A stretch of DNA of 64,000 bases from JBNKFV01 sp050290265 (GCA_050290265.1 JBNKHI010000012.1:1-64000), one strand, 5' to 3'; positions 1 to 9,009 are shown, numbered from the stretch's first letter. Program-made: numbers and translations. The notes: generated by a model not told the origin, from the sequence alone.

Positions 1-585
1 AATATCTGGATACTGAGTCGATGAATGGTTGCCCCAAATAGTCAACTTTTTAACGTCATTAATGGTTTTACCAGTTTTCTGAGCCAACTGAGTCATCGCG
101 CGGTTGTGATCCAAACGAGTCATCGCAGTAAATTGGCGAGGATCAATATCTGGCGCATTGCGCTGTGCGATCAATGCATTAGTGTTCGCAGGGTTACCGA
201 CTACCAATACTTTAATGGCTTTTGACGCGTGATCGTTAATCGCCTTACCTTGTACAGAGAAAATTGCAGCGTTAGCGGCTAGCAAATCCTTACGCTCCAT
301 ACCTGGGCCGCGCGGACGAGCGCCGACCAGCAACGCAAAATCAGCATCTTTAAAAGCAACATTGGGATCATCTGTACAAACCATGCCCGCCAACAAAGGA
401 AATGCACAATCGTCCAATTCCATTGCTACACCCCGAAGGGCACCTAACGCAGGCGTGATTTCAAGCATTTGTAAAATGACGGGTTGATCTTTGCCCAGCA
501 TCTCGCCTGCAGCGATTCGGAATAATAATGAATAACTAATTTGACCGGCCGCACCTGTGACGGCAACACGAACTGGTGATTTCAC
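1..585 (-). CDS. mdh: Malate dehydrogenase, N-terminal part (cut by window edge)
   Basis: NAD-dependent malate dehydrogenase interconverts malate and oxaloacetate in the TCA cycle, in the cytoplasm. The 195 codons present start at a GTG with a GGAGA ribosome site about 7 nt upstream. The Rossmann glycine motif GAAGQI follows within the first 20 residues. GARPRGPGMERKDLL carries the mobile-loop arginines, VVGNPANTN is the NAD-site signature, and the catalytic histidine lies in WGNHS close to the window edge. This is the roughly 325-residue MDH type common in beta- and gammaproteobacteria, so about 130 residues should lie outside the window. Transcription is divergent from the iron cluster. Confidence 0.97.
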   Translation of the reverse strand, partial: MKSPVRVAVTGAAGQISYSLLFRIAAGEMLGKDQPVILQMLEITPALGALRGVAMELDDCAFPLLAGMVCTDDPNVAFKDADFALLVGARPRGPGMERKDLLAANAAIFSVQGKAINDHASKAIKVLVVGNPANTNALIAQRNAPDIDPRQFTAMTRLDHNRAMTQLAQKTGKTINDVKKLTIWGNHSSTQYPDI

Positions 586-615
586 AATAGATCTCCGTTA
601 ATGTTGTGAAAGAAG

Positions 616-635
616 CAGGCCGTGATGCCGGCCTG
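616..635 (-). other. GC-rich hairpin in the mdh 5' leader
   Basis: A 7-bp perfect inverted repeat (CAGGCCG / CGGCCTG) encloses a 6-nt loop. It lies about 30 nt upstream of the mdh GTG and downstream of the predicted promoter, so it would form in the leader RNA. There is no U-run, so it is not an intrinsic terminator. A role in mRNA stability or control is inference only. Confidence 0.5.
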
Positions 636-645
636 GCGGGGCGTC

Positions 646-675
646 ATTATAGGCAAATCTATTTTTTTTTCACTA
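646..675 (-). promoter_or_regulatory. Candidate sigma-70 promoter of mdh
   Basis: On the minus strand TATAAT (646-651) is a perfect -10 box. An 18-nt spacer that includes nine consecutive A residues separates it from a weak -35, TAGTGA (670-675). The predicted leader is about 55 nt and contains the hairpin at 616-635. No transcript data were available. Confidence 0.5.
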
Positions 676-814
676 TTATTCGCTATTTGTTGAAAAACTG
701 TCTGCGAGCTCCTCGTTATTTGGCTGTATGACGTACTAAATAAACGCACAAAGCAGCTAAATGTATACTTTTTGCCGGTAAAAACTTATTTAATGCTCGT
801 TTCTACAAGATCAA

Positions 815-843
815 TTGATACTGCTTCTCATTACCATTAGAAT
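815..843 (+). promoter_or_regulatory. Sigma-70-like promoter with overlapping Fur-box-like sequence
   Basis: TTGATA (815-820) and TAGAAT (838-843) are separated by exactly 17 nt. The spacer and -35 are overlapped by a 19-bp sequence (817-835) that matches the E. coli Fur consensus at 14 of 19 positions, including the GATA and TCATTA half-site cores. Fur bound there would block RNA polymerase when iron is plentiful. The downstream genes belong to families known to be iron-regulated in cyanobacteria and Pseudomonas, which supports the reading. Binding itself is inferred. Confidence 0.6.
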
Positions 844-984
844 CCCCTTTGCTACATTATTGTGACAGACGTAAAGATACAGACCAGTTGGGGCCTAAAG
901 CCTGCCCCGCTGTGCAAACTGATTTGTTGCTAGCCCTAGGCTAAAGCACGCACTACAACACCATTGTCAATGATTGGGCTATAT

Positions 985-2229
985 ATGCTGAAATTTCGCA
1001 AAATTTGCGTATTTGTTTTGTGTTCTATTTTCTCTTTATCTGCAGCTGCGACAAATGAAACTGCAGTGGCTAAACATTACGTACAGCTTGCCCATGCAGT
1101 GTACAAGGACACAAGGTTAACCGCACAACACCTTGGAAAATCGGTAGATGCACTCATAGCAAATCCGTCAGAAGCCACCCTTGCTGCTGCGCGCAGCGCA
1201 TGGAAGCAGTCCCGCATCCCCTATCTGCAAAGCGAAGCCTTCCGCTTCGGAAATCCCGTTGTTGACGCATGGGAGGGACAATTGAACGCATGGCCGCTCG
1301 ACGAGGGGCTTATAGATTACGTGGACGACAATTACCTGGGTGAAATGGGTAATATAGGCGCAAGATTGAATATCATTGCCACAACAACCATTGAACTGGG
1401 CGATGTCGTGATTGACACCACGACTCTCACCCCGGAGCTGCTGGCTAGCTTAAATGAATTAGGGGGTAGCGAAGCCAATGTCGCAACCGGTTATCACGCT
1501 ATTGAGTTTTTACTGTGGGGACAGGACCTCAATGGCACCCATGCTGGCGCAGGCGACCGCCCTTACACAGATTTTGTTCTGGGTAAAAACTGCTCAAACG
1601 GTCACTGTGCGCGCCGAAATGCTTATTTGAAAGCGGCCGTTGATTTATTAATTGCTGATACTCTTTACATGGAAAAGCAATGGGCTGAAGCCGGCGAATA
1701 CAATAGACACCTCGCGACCCTCCCCAGTAAAGAAATCTTAACTCGGGCCCTATATGGAATTGGAAGTTTGTCGCTGGGTGAACTTGCTGGCGAACGCCTA
1801 AAGGTGGCACTTGAAGCCAATTCCACTGAGGACGAACAAGACTGCTTTAGTGACAACACGCATCTTTCACACTACTTTGACGCAGTCGGCATTCGCAATG
1901 TCTATCTGGGTGAATATAAGCGCATTGACGGCACAATGATCCAAGGCCCTTCTATTGCAGATCTAGTGCAGAACAAAAGTCCCGCTGTACACAAACAAAT
2001 GTTAGACGCGCTGAATGAAACATTGCAAAAAATGCAGGCGATGGTCGATAGTGCAGAGTCTGGCCGGGGCCATTTTGACCAGTTAATTGCCGAAGACAAT
2101 CTCGACGGTCAGGCGTTAGTTGCCGATGCAATAGCGGCACTGGTGACACAAACAACTATCATTGAGAATGTGGCCAAGACCATTGGTATCACAAATTTAA
2201 ATCCCGATACCGGTGCGCAAGAATATTAA
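985..2229 (+). CDS. Imelysin (peptidase M75 / IrpA-like) family periplasmic protein
   Basis: The protein has 414 residues. It starts with a Sec signal peptide (MLKF..., cleavage likely near SAAA-TN) followed by an imelysin domain. The family signature GxHxxE is intact at residues 169-174 (GYHAIE, followed by FLLWGQD). Imelysin proteins, including IrpA of cyanobacteria and IcmP of Pseudomonas, are surface or periplasmic proteins linked to iron uptake; the GxHxxE site is thought to bind metal. I chose the ATG at 985 because it begins directly with the signal peptide; TTG 964 and ATG 970 are alternatives. It is the first gene of the Fur-box cluster. Peptidase activity should not be assumed. Confidence 0.92.
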   Translation: MLKFRKICVFVLCSIFSLSAAATNETAVAKHYVQLAHAVYKDTRLTAQHLGKSVDALIANPSEATLAAARSAWKQSRIPYLQSEAFRFGNPVVDAWEGQLNAWPLDEGLIDYVDDNYLGEMGNIGARLNIIATTTIELGDVVIDTTTLTPELLASLNELGGSEANVATGYHAIEFLLWGQDLNGTHAGAGDRPYTDFVLGKNCSNGHCARRNAYLKAAVDLLIADTLYMEKQWAEAGEYNRHLATLPSKEILTRALYGIGSLSLGELAGERLKVALEANSTEDEQDCFSDNTHLSHYFDAVGIRNVYLGEYKRIDGTMIQGPSIADLVQNKSPAVHKQMLDALNETLQKMQAMVDSAESGRGHFDQLIAEDNLDGQALVADAIAALVTQTTIIENVAKTIGITNLNPDTGAQEY

Positions 2230-2279
2230 TGACCAAACAGCTACGTATTACTGATACGAATTTCTAATCCGTGAACCTA

Positions 2280-3665
2280 ATGAAGCTATTGTCGTTGGTT
2301 TTATTCGCGGTATTTGGTGTCGCTAACACTGTTGCTGCCCCACCACCCCAAGGCGGTGCGACCACCGTCTATTCGAATAACCAACATGCGTTTTCACAAC
2401 CTGCTGCGAATATCCCAGTAGCGGCCAAGCTGGATTTCCATGTTGGCAATAGCTTCTTTCGCAACCCTTGGGTTATAGCGCCGGCAACGACCACTGCCAG
2501 AGATGGTCTGGGTCCGCTATTTAATACCAATGCCTGTGAAAACTGTCATCGTCGCGACGGTCGCGGACACGCTCCTCAACCCGGCGAAAGCCGTAATATG
2601 AGTAATGTATCTTTCCTTTTACGCCTAAGCATACCCAATCATTGGGGTACAGCGCAGCAACTGCAGCGGCTAGGCGTCATACCAGAGCCTAGTTACGGTG
2701 ATCAGCTGCAAAACTTTGCGCTTCCCGGCGTACGATCGGAGGGGCAAATACAGGTCCGTTATACGCTGCATGTAGTGGACTTTCCCGATGGCCAGCAAGT
2801 CACCCTGCGTAAGCCACAAGTGACGATGAAGAAGCTGGGCTACGGCCCTCTACACCCAGAGACACTAATATCCGCGCGTATAGCCCCCCCCATGATTGGA
2901 CTCGGATTACTCGCAGCAATCAGCCCTAAAACACTTGAGCAACTTGCGGACCCTGAGGATAAAAATAATGACGGCATTTCCGGTAAACTAAACCGAGTCT
3001 GGGATATCCAATACCAAACCACAAGGATTGGTCGTTTTGGATGGAAAGCCGGGCAACCAAGCCTTGAGCAACAAAATGCGATGGCATTTAATGCTGATAT
3101 AGGAATAACCAGCCCGCTGATAGGCTCAGAAAACTGCACGCAAGCTCAAAAGGTATGTGCGACATCAACTGCGGGTGGGAGCCCAGAAGTTAGCCAAAAT
3201 CTTTTTAACAAAATTACGTTTTACACACATAATCTCGCTGTGCCGGCACAAAGAGGAGCAGAAACACCTTCAGTATCGCGTGGTAGAAAACAGTTTCTGT
3301 CTGCTGGCTGTCACAATTGCCACCTGCCCGAAATACAAACAGGGAGTTACATCTATCCTTGGCTCGCGAATCAAATCATCGCGCCCTATACGGACTTATT
3401 ATTACACGACATGGGGCCGGAGCTGGCCGATGGCCGACCGGAATATTTAGCCGACGAACGAGAATGGCGAACGCCTCCGCTATGGGGCATTGGTTTAACG
3501 CAAACAGTTGCTGGCAACACGTCTTTTTTGCATGATGGGCGAGCAAAAACCTTGCTAGAAGCGATACTATGGCACGGCGGGGAAGCAAAGCCAGCCAGGG
3601 AAAAAGTAATGCAAATGAACAAATCACAGCGAGAAGCGTTAATCACCTTTTTGCAATCTCTGTAA
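2280..3665 (+). CDS. Di-haem oxidoreductase family protein (DUF1111), cytochrome c peroxidase-like
   Basis: The 461-residue secreted protein has an N-terminal Sec signal peptide ending near VAA-PPP. Two c-type haem sites are visible: CENCH near residue 86 and CHNCH near residue 344. The C-terminal signature RTPPLWGIGL ... LHDGRAKTLLEAILWHGGEA is characteristic of the DHOR/DUF1111 family (older name: thiol oxidoreductase). The chemistry of this family is not settled; an electron-transfer or peroxidase role in the periplasm is inferred. A GTG nine bases upstream (2271) is an alternative start. It lies 50 bp downstream of the imelysin gene, in the order also seen in the Pseudomonas icmP locus. 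Confidence 0.92.
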   Translation: MKLLSLVLFAVFGVANTVAAPPPQGGATTVYSNNQHAFSQPAANIPVAAKLDFHVGNSFFRNPWVIAPATTTARDGLGPLFNTNACENCHRRDGRGHAPQPGESRNMSNVSFLLRLSIPNHWGTAQQLQRLGVIPEPSYGDQLQNFALPGVRSEGQIQVRYTLHVVDFPDGQQVTLRKPQVTMKKLGYGPLHPETLISARIAPPMIGLGLLAAISPKTLEQLADPEDKNNDGISGKLNRVWDIQYQTTRIGRFGWKAGQPSLEQQNAMAFNADIGITSPLIGSENCTQAQKVCATSTAGGSPEVSQNLFNKITFYTHNLAVPAQRGAETPSVSRGRKQFLSAGCHNCHLPEIQTGSYIYPWLANQIIAPYTDLLLHDMGPELADGRPEYLADEREWRTPPLWGIGLTQTVAGNTSFLHDGRAKTLLEAILWHGGEAKPAREKVMQMNKSQREALITFLQSL

Positions 3666-3861
3666 CAACAGAATATTGATTACGGCAGAATTCGGCACGC
3701 GTATTAAACTACCTGCCGCTAACCAAAGGTACAAACACAGCGTGAATTATTTTTTAGAAAAATTAAGCAAAACACGAATTTTTACAACAGCAAAAATATT
3801 CCGAAATGCCTTAAATTCTGAAAACACAATATGCCTTCTGAATCCTCGACGTTTTCAAAAC

Positions 3862-4956
3862 ATGTTGTGTAAAGGTGCCCTATTCGGACTTTTTGTGGTA
3901 ACTATCACGGGTTGTACACCTGCTGACCCAGAAACAAAACTTATTAACAGTTTAAGTTACAACGTGATACTACCCTTGCATAAATCCTTTGCCAAAGACG
4001 CGCAAGAACTTACCGCAGCGTCACGAGAATTTTGCGCAATGCCCGATGCGACAACCTATGCATTGGTACAAAACCAATGGCGTAAAACGATGGCCAGCTG
4101 GCATGGCGTAAAAGTGATTGACTTCGGCCCAATTACTATCGACAACGCTAGCTGGAAAATTCAGTTTTGGCCAGATAAGCACAACCTGATTCACCGTAAA
4201 ATTATCGGCCTGCTTAACAGCGAAGAAGACATCACCCTGGACAAAATAGACAAAGCCAGTGTTGTCGTACAAGGCTTATCAGCCTTAGAATTACTCTTGT
4301 TCGATGCACAAGATGGCCAGCTAGCGCTCTATAATGGTGCCGACGCTAATCCACGACGCTGTACATTACTGAACAGTATTTCAGAGCATACTCAACAAGT
4401 TGCTGAAACACTTGATAACGCTTGGAACCCAGATAAGGGCAATTATATAGGGGCAGTCAATAATCCTGGACCAGAGAATAATGACTTTAAAGACCAAGCC
4501 GATGTTTTGAGCGCATTAGTTGAGGCCTTAATCAATGCAACAGAAATTATTAAGCGCGATCAGCTTGGTCGGCCCCTAGGCCATAAAGCCAAAGGCGACC
4601 GTACTCGTCCTTATTTAAGCGAGGCGTGGCGCAGCCGCACATCAACCGATTCGGTAAAAGCGTCGCTGGCTGCTGTAAAGCAACTGTATAGCGCAGGTGA
4701 AGAATATGGTATGGATGATTTTTTGCTCGATAAGGGGCAAGCAGCGCTAGCCAAACAAATAGACCAGCAGTTCGTCAACGTTGAACAACAAGTAGCAGAT
4801 ATCCCCCCATTGTTTGACGCAGTAAGTAACGCCGACCAACAAAAAGAAGTAACGGCGTTATATGAGCAAGTCAATGTACTCTTACAGCTCTTTGGTAATA
4901 ATTTACCCTCTGCAATGGGAGTCAATCTGGGATTCAATGCCAATGACGGCGATTAA
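3862..4956 (+). CDS. Second imelysin-family protein, predicted lipoprotein
   Basis: The 364-residue product starts with a short hydrophobic segment ending in a lipobox (ITGC, Cys18), so it is probably a lipoprotein. The body aligns with the imelysin fold: an opening with conserved Trp residues and a central helix reading GLSALELLLFDAQDG. That helix corresponds to the GxHxxE region of the first imelysin, but the histidine position is serine here. The open frame extends upstream to a TTG at 3676, giving an unlikely N-terminus; ATG 3862 fits the lipoprotein signal, though its ribosome site is weak. It precedes DUF1513 and overlaps it by 20 nt. Confidence 0.85.
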   Translation: MLCKGALFGLFVVTITGCTPADPETKLINSLSYNVILPLHKSFAKDAQELTAASREFCAMPDATTYALVQNQWRKTMASWHGVKVIDFGPITIDNASWKIQFWPDKHNLIHRKIIGLLNSEEDITLDKIDKASVVVQGLSALELLLFDAQDGQLALYNGADANPRRCTLLNSISEHTQQVAETLDNAWNPDKGNYIGAVNNPGPENNDFKDQADVLSALVEALINATEIIKRDQLGRPLGHKAKGDRTRPYLSEAWRSRTSTDSVKASLAAVKQLYSAGEEYGMDDFLLDKGQAALAKQIDQQFVNVEQQVADIPPLFDAVSNADQQKEVTALYEQVNVLLQLFGNNLPSAMGVNLGFNANDGD

Positions 4957-6088
4957 CCGACGACGATTTATCCAACTCAGTGGACTAGTGCTATCAGGAA
5001 GCGCTGGCGTTGGTATCGGGGCGGCCATTACGGCAGCACCTGAAACGTTGCAACCTGAAGTACAGGATACATCCAAATGGGTCCTGTCGGCGTGTGATGA
5101 CGAACAACGCCAACACTGGATTTGTGGATTTCAAACCCATGGTAACAGAGCATTTCGCATTCCAGTAATGCATCGGGCTCATGCGGTAACCGTTAATCCA
5201 CAACGTAACCAGGCATTATATTTTGCCCGCCGCCCAGGCACCGAGATCTATGTCGTTGATCTGATGTCTGGCACATTACAGCAGACAGTCACGTCTGCAG
5301 ACGGATACCATTTTTTTGGCCACGGTTTTCTTTCTGCTGATGGAAAATACCTGTTCACTTCTGAAAATGCTTACGATAACGGTCACGGCGCGATAGGCGT
5401 TTATGACACACAAAACTTTCAAAAGCTGGACAGCTTTCATAGCGGCGGAATAGGCCCCCACCAGCTGGCCTTATTAGCAGACGACAAAACGTTAGTCGTC
5501 GCCAATGGCGGTATTCTGACTCACCCAAACCAGCCAAGAAAAGCATTAAATATAGCGCATATGCAAAGCTCGCTTACCTATTTGGACAGTCAAACGGGGA
5601 AGGTATTGGCGGACTATCAGCCGCAACATCCACAAATGAGCATTCGCCATTTGGATGTGAGTGTTACAGACCAGGTTATTATGGGCGTTCAGTTTCAAGG
5701 CGAGCCAACTGAAATTCTTCCGTTAGTTTTAAGCCATCAAGGTGAAGACAAACTGCAATCTATGGAAGCAGATGAGGCACATTGGCTCGGGCAGTCACAA
5801 TACATCGCAAGTGTTGCAGTTAGCAGTACTGACTCGCTAGCCGTAACCGCAACACCACGCGGTGGTAACATTAGCCTTTGGAATTTACAGACAAAAGCAT
5901 TGATCAAACGTATTGATATACGCGATGTTGCGGGTGCAGTTTATGACCCACAAGAAAAACGATTTTTGCTAAGCAATGGCCTGGGGGAAATATATTCATT
6001 GACCTCAAGCTCTCCAAACAACCTGCAATCCATCTTCCGTAATCGCCAACTCAGCTGGGACAACCACCTGGCCGTTGCGATTGGATAA
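4937..6088 (+). CDS. DUF1513 domain-containing Tat-exported protein
   Basis: The 383-residue protein begins with a twin-arginine signal (NRRRFIQLSG) and a hydrophobic stretch ending at about ITAAPE. The remainder resembles the DUF1513 family, a predicted beta-propeller with repeated strand motifs such as AVTVNPQRNQALYFARRPG and HGFLSADGKYLFTSEN. DUF1513 proteins are regular partners of imelysins; their biochemical role is not known. ATG 4937 was chosen for the Tat motif just inside it (ATG 4943 is also possible); longer upstream extensions lie inside the preceding gene. The 20-nt overlap suggests translational coupling. Confidence 0.88.
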   Translation: MPMTAINRRRFIQLSGLVLSGSAGVGIGAAITAAPETLQPEVQDTSKWVLSACDDEQRQHWICGFQTHGNRAFRIPVMHRAHAVTVNPQRNQALYFARRPGTEIYVVDLMSGTLQQTVTSADGYHFFGHGFLSADGKYLFTSENAYDNGHGAIGVYDTQNFQKLDSFHSGGIGPHQLALLADDKTLVVANGGILTHPNQPRKALNIAHMQSSLTYLDSQTGKVLADYQPQHPQMSIRHLDVSVTDQVIMGVQFQGEPTEILPLVLSHQGEDKLQSMEADEAHWLGQSQYIASVAVSSTDSLAVTATPRGGNISLWNLQTKALIKRIDIRDVAGAVYDPQEKRFLLSNGLGEIYSLTSSSPNNLQSIFRNRQLSWDNHLAVAIG

Positions 6089-6111
6089 GACTACGTACTA
6101 GGTATAACATC

Positions 6112-7494
6112 ATGAACGCTTCAGTTAATCGACGACAATTTCTCCGCTATGCAATTGCCGGTGCCGCCTCAAGTAGTTTGATTAGCTGTAGCCTAATTCA
6201 GCGTGACACCTACGATTACGAACTGATTGTCGAACCTGCTTCATTAGAAATTCTGCCGGGTAAAATAACCTCCGGTCTAGCGTATAACGGTCAGTTCCCT
6301 GCGCCAGTTATTCGTGGCAAACAGGGTCAGAGGCTTCGCGTTCGAGTGACCAATAAAATGCAGGAGCCTACCACTGTGCACTGGCATGGTATTCGGCTCG
6401 ACATCGCTATGGATGGAGTACCTTACTTAACCCAGCCGCCCATCGAACCAGGGGAAACATTTGTCTACGACTTTATGTGCCCAGATGCTGGCAGTTTTTG
6501 GTATCACCCTCATATCAATAGCCTTCAGCAATTAAGTCGAGGGCTTGAAGGAGCGCTGATTATTGATGAAGCCGACCCCGTGGATTTCGATGAAGATCTG
6601 GTAGTGACATTGAAAGACTGGAATCTAAACGACGACGGTACATTTAAACCATTCACTTCGCCACGCATGGCATTTCGTATGGGCACATTAGGTAATGTGA
6701 AAACCGTTAATGGTCAGCAAAAGCCGATATTTGAGATACCCGCTGGCGGCGTTGTTCGTGTACGCTTCCTGAATATTGATAACACTCGGGTTTTCAATCT
6801 GACGCTAAAAGACTACCCAGCACAGGTTTTGGCACTGGATGGAAATCCAGTGCCAACTCCCTACCCGTTAGACGTTCGTGCCACGGGTTCAGGTATGCGT
6901 ATGGATATAGGATTAATCGCACCCGAAAACATTGGCGAAGACATTATTGTTTACGACCGCAAAGGGCGTTTTAATTTTGAAATTTTCCGGCTGCGCACAG
7001 TGGCTGCCCTGCAAAAACAACACGCCAATAAAGCTATTCCAAAATTACCACCTAATCCAATAGCTGCTCCTGATTTAGAGAATGCTGAAATTATTAATTT
7101 CTCATTCGGTTGGGAAGGTGCTATTTCCCCTGCCAATAAAGAGGGTAAAGCGGAATATAAATTCTGGACTATCAATCAACGTGCCTGGGAAGGTATGAGT
7201 GCTGACAATATTCCAGAGCCCTTAGCCCGCCTAACCTTGGGTAAAACCTATATTTTCGACTTACATAACGCTACACCAAACAACCACCCTATTCATCTTC
7301 ATGGTAATACCTTCACCGTATTAAGTTCCGACCAACGGCAAATCACTCCCTACCATACCGATACCATTTTGCTGGAAAAAAATGAACGCGCACGCATTGC
7401 TTTCGTAGCGGACAACCCTGGCCGCTGGATGTATCACTGCCACGTAATTGAGCATATGAAGACAGGGTTAATGGGATATATTGAAGTGGCATAA
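6112..7494 (+). CDS. Multicopper oxidase, Tat-exported, possible lipoprotein
   Basis: The 460-residue, three-cupredoxin-domain oxidase has all four copper-ligand motifs: HWHG (residue ~97), WYHPH (~140), HPIHLHG (~398) and HCHVIEHM (~444), the last with the type-1 Cys and axial Met. The N-terminus has a twin-arginine motif (NRRQFLR) and then a lipobox-like LISC, so it may be lipid-anchored after Tat export. Such enzymes oxidise Fe(II), Cu(I) or phenols with reduction of O2 to water. Its place 23 bp behind DUF1513, at the end of an apparently iron-regulated operon, favours a ferroxidase role, which is inference. I see no methionine-rich insert of the CueO kind. Confidence 0.93.
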   Translation: MNASVNRRQFLRYAIAGAASSSLISCSLIQRDTYDYELIVEPASLEILPGKITSGLAYNGQFPAPVIRGKQGQRLRVRVTNKMQEPTTVHWHGIRLDIAMDGVPYLTQPPIEPGETFVYDFMCPDAGSFWYHPHINSLQQLSRGLEGALIIDEADPVDFDEDLVVTLKDWNLNDDGTFKPFTSPRMAFRMGTLGNVKTVNGQQKPIFEIPAGGVVRVRFLNIDNTRVFNLTLKDYPAQVLALDGNPVPTPYPLDVRATGSGMRMDIGLIAPENIGEDIIVYDRKGRFNFEIFRLRTVAALQKQHANKAIPKLPPNPIAAPDLENAEIINFSFGWEGAISPANKEGKAEYKFWTINQRAWEGMSADNIPEPLARLTLGKTYIFDLHNATPNNHPIHLHGNTFTVLSSDQRQITPYHTDTILLEKNERARIAFVADNPGRWMYHCHVIEHMKTGLMGYIEVA

Positions 7495-7552
7495 GTTATT
7501 ACTTTTAATTTCCATTGTGAAATTATGTTTAACTTACTGTTAACATGGGCCA

Positions 7553-8941
7553 ATGGATTTTTTACAGACAACCCAAGCCGCCCTGGGTAAATTGGTCGGC
7601 ATACTGTGGGGGCCGCCACTGGTGGCGTTATTGATGGGCGGCGGAATATTTTTCCTTTTTTATTCCCGCTTTCTTCCCTACCGTCACCTGAATCAAAGTA
7701 TACGGTTGTTATTTGAGCCTGCTGATCCTAAGGACCCCGGACAACTCTCACATTTTCAGGCACTCAGTACTGCCTTGTCTGGCACATTGGGCATGGGCAA
7801 TGTGTCGGGCGTTGCCATCGCGATTGCGGTAGGTGGCCCAGGGGCAATTTTTTGGATGTGGCTGAGTGCCGCTATTGGCATCGCTACCAAATTTTACACC
7901 TGTACCTTAGCTGTTATGTTTCGAGGTAAAGACAGCGAGGGTGAATGGCAAGGTGGGCCAATGTACGTTATCCGAGAGGGCCTTGGGAAGCGTTGGCTGC
8001 CTCTGGCCTATTTCTTTGCTGTCGCCGGCCTATTAGGCACAATGCCTATTTTCCAAATCAATCAACTCGTTCAAGTGCTCAGGGATACTATTGCTATCCC
8101 GATGGGGCTGACTAATCCCGACGCACACGTTGCTTTTGATTTACTACTCGGTGCGCTATTAGCATTTATAGTATTCGTCGTCGCATCAGGCCGATTAGCT
8201 CGACTCGGTAAGGTTAGTAGTTGGCTGGTGCCGTCTATGGTGACAGGTTATTTATTATTAACGTTTTTTGTCTTATTGAGTCACTGGCAACAAATACCTA
8301 GTGCTCTCTCGCTGATTATTACCGATGCGTTTAGTGGTAACGCAGTTGCAGGCGGTATGGTTGGCACTGTCATTATTACGGGCGTGAGACGAGCGGCGTT
8401 TTCAAATGAAGCCGGCATTGGTACTGAAGCCATGGCTCATGGTGCAGCGCGCACCAAGGAACCCGTCAGCGAAGGTCTGGTCGCCATGTTGGGGCCAGTG
8501 ATAGACACATTAATAGTGTGTACCTGTACTGCCTTGGTTATTCTAATTAGTGGAACGTGGGAAGATAATACGCTTGACGGCGCGAGTCTAACGGCGAAAG
8601 CTTTCGATGTTTTATTTCCGTTTGCCGGCGGCCCTATTCTTGCTGTATTAGTAAGTTTGCTAAGTTTAAGTACAGTGTTAACTTTTTGGTACTACGGCAG
8701 TAAATGCCTTGGCTTTTTGATTGGGGCAGAGTATCAACACCACTATATTTGGTTCTATTTACTCCTGGTTATTTCCGGCGCCGTAGCGTCACTAACGCTG
8801 ATCGTTAACTTGATCGATTCAATGTATGCGCTTATGGCCATTCCTACAATGTTATCTACTCTGCTACTGGCTCCAAAAGTGAATACGGCAGCGCGAAAAT
8901 ATTTCGCATCCAAACAAAACCGTCTTTATGGCACCGATTAG
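7553..8941 (+). CDS. Sodium/alanine symporter (AGCS family)
   Basis: The 462-residue inner-membrane transporter has about ten or eleven hydrophobic segments. Family hallmarks are present: FQALSTALSGTLGMGNVSGVA near residue 65, WMWLSAAIGIATKF, the GGPMYVI motif, and RRAAFSNEAGIGTEAMAHGAA near residue 280. AGCS proteins take up alanine or glycine with Na+. The gene is 58 bp after the multicopper oxidase on the same strand, too little space for a glycine riboswitch. Nothing links it functionally to the iron cluster. Confidence 0.93.
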   Translation: MDFLQTTQAALGKLVGILWGPPLVALLMGGGIFFLFYSRFLPYRHLNQSIRLLFEPADPKDPGQLSHFQALSTALSGTLGMGNVSGVAIAIAVGGPGAIFWMWLSAAIGIATKFYTCTLAVMFRGKDSEGEWQGGPMYVIREGLGKRWLPLAYFFAVAGLLGTMPIFQINQLVQVLRDTIAIPMGLTNPDAHVAFDLLLGALLAFIVFVVASGRLARLGKVSSWLVPSMVTGYLLLTFFVLLSHWQQIPSALSLIITDAFSGNAVAGGMVGTVIITGVRRAAFSNEAGIGTEAMAHGAARTKEPVSEGLVAMLGPVIDTLIVCTCTALVILISGTWEDNTLDGASLTAKAFDVLFPFAGGPILAVLVSLLSLSTVLTFWYYGSKCLGFLIGAEYQHHYIWFYLLLVISGAVASLTLIVNLIDSMYALMAIPTMLSTLLLAPKVNTAARKYFASKQNRLYGTD

Positions 8942-9009
8942 AGTATCAAATAAAAGTACCCGGCGCAGACCATAGATAAGGTAAGTGCCGAGTTTACTAG
9001 GCTATAAGA

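Larger units (their letters stand above)
586..984. other. Divergent intergenic region between mdh and the imelysin cluster
   Basis: This region of about 400 bp holds the mdh leader and promoter on the left and the Fur-like promoter of the iron cluster on the right. A small hairpin (GGGGC 890-894 / GCCCC 904-908) falls in the predicted imelysin leader. I see no RNA gene or additional coding sequence. Confidence 0.6.

Noticed and set aside
25..225. 66-codon plus-strand open frame at the left edge
   Set aside because: It is antisense to malate dehydrogenase, whose conserved residues are fully readable on the other strand.
3676..3861. N-terminal 62-codon extension of the second imelysin
   Set aside because: The extension begins with TTG and encodes no signal; the lipoprotein signal starts at 3862.
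7495..7552. Glycine riboswitch before the AGCS transporter
   Set aside because: Only 58 bp are available and no aptamer-like helices are seen.
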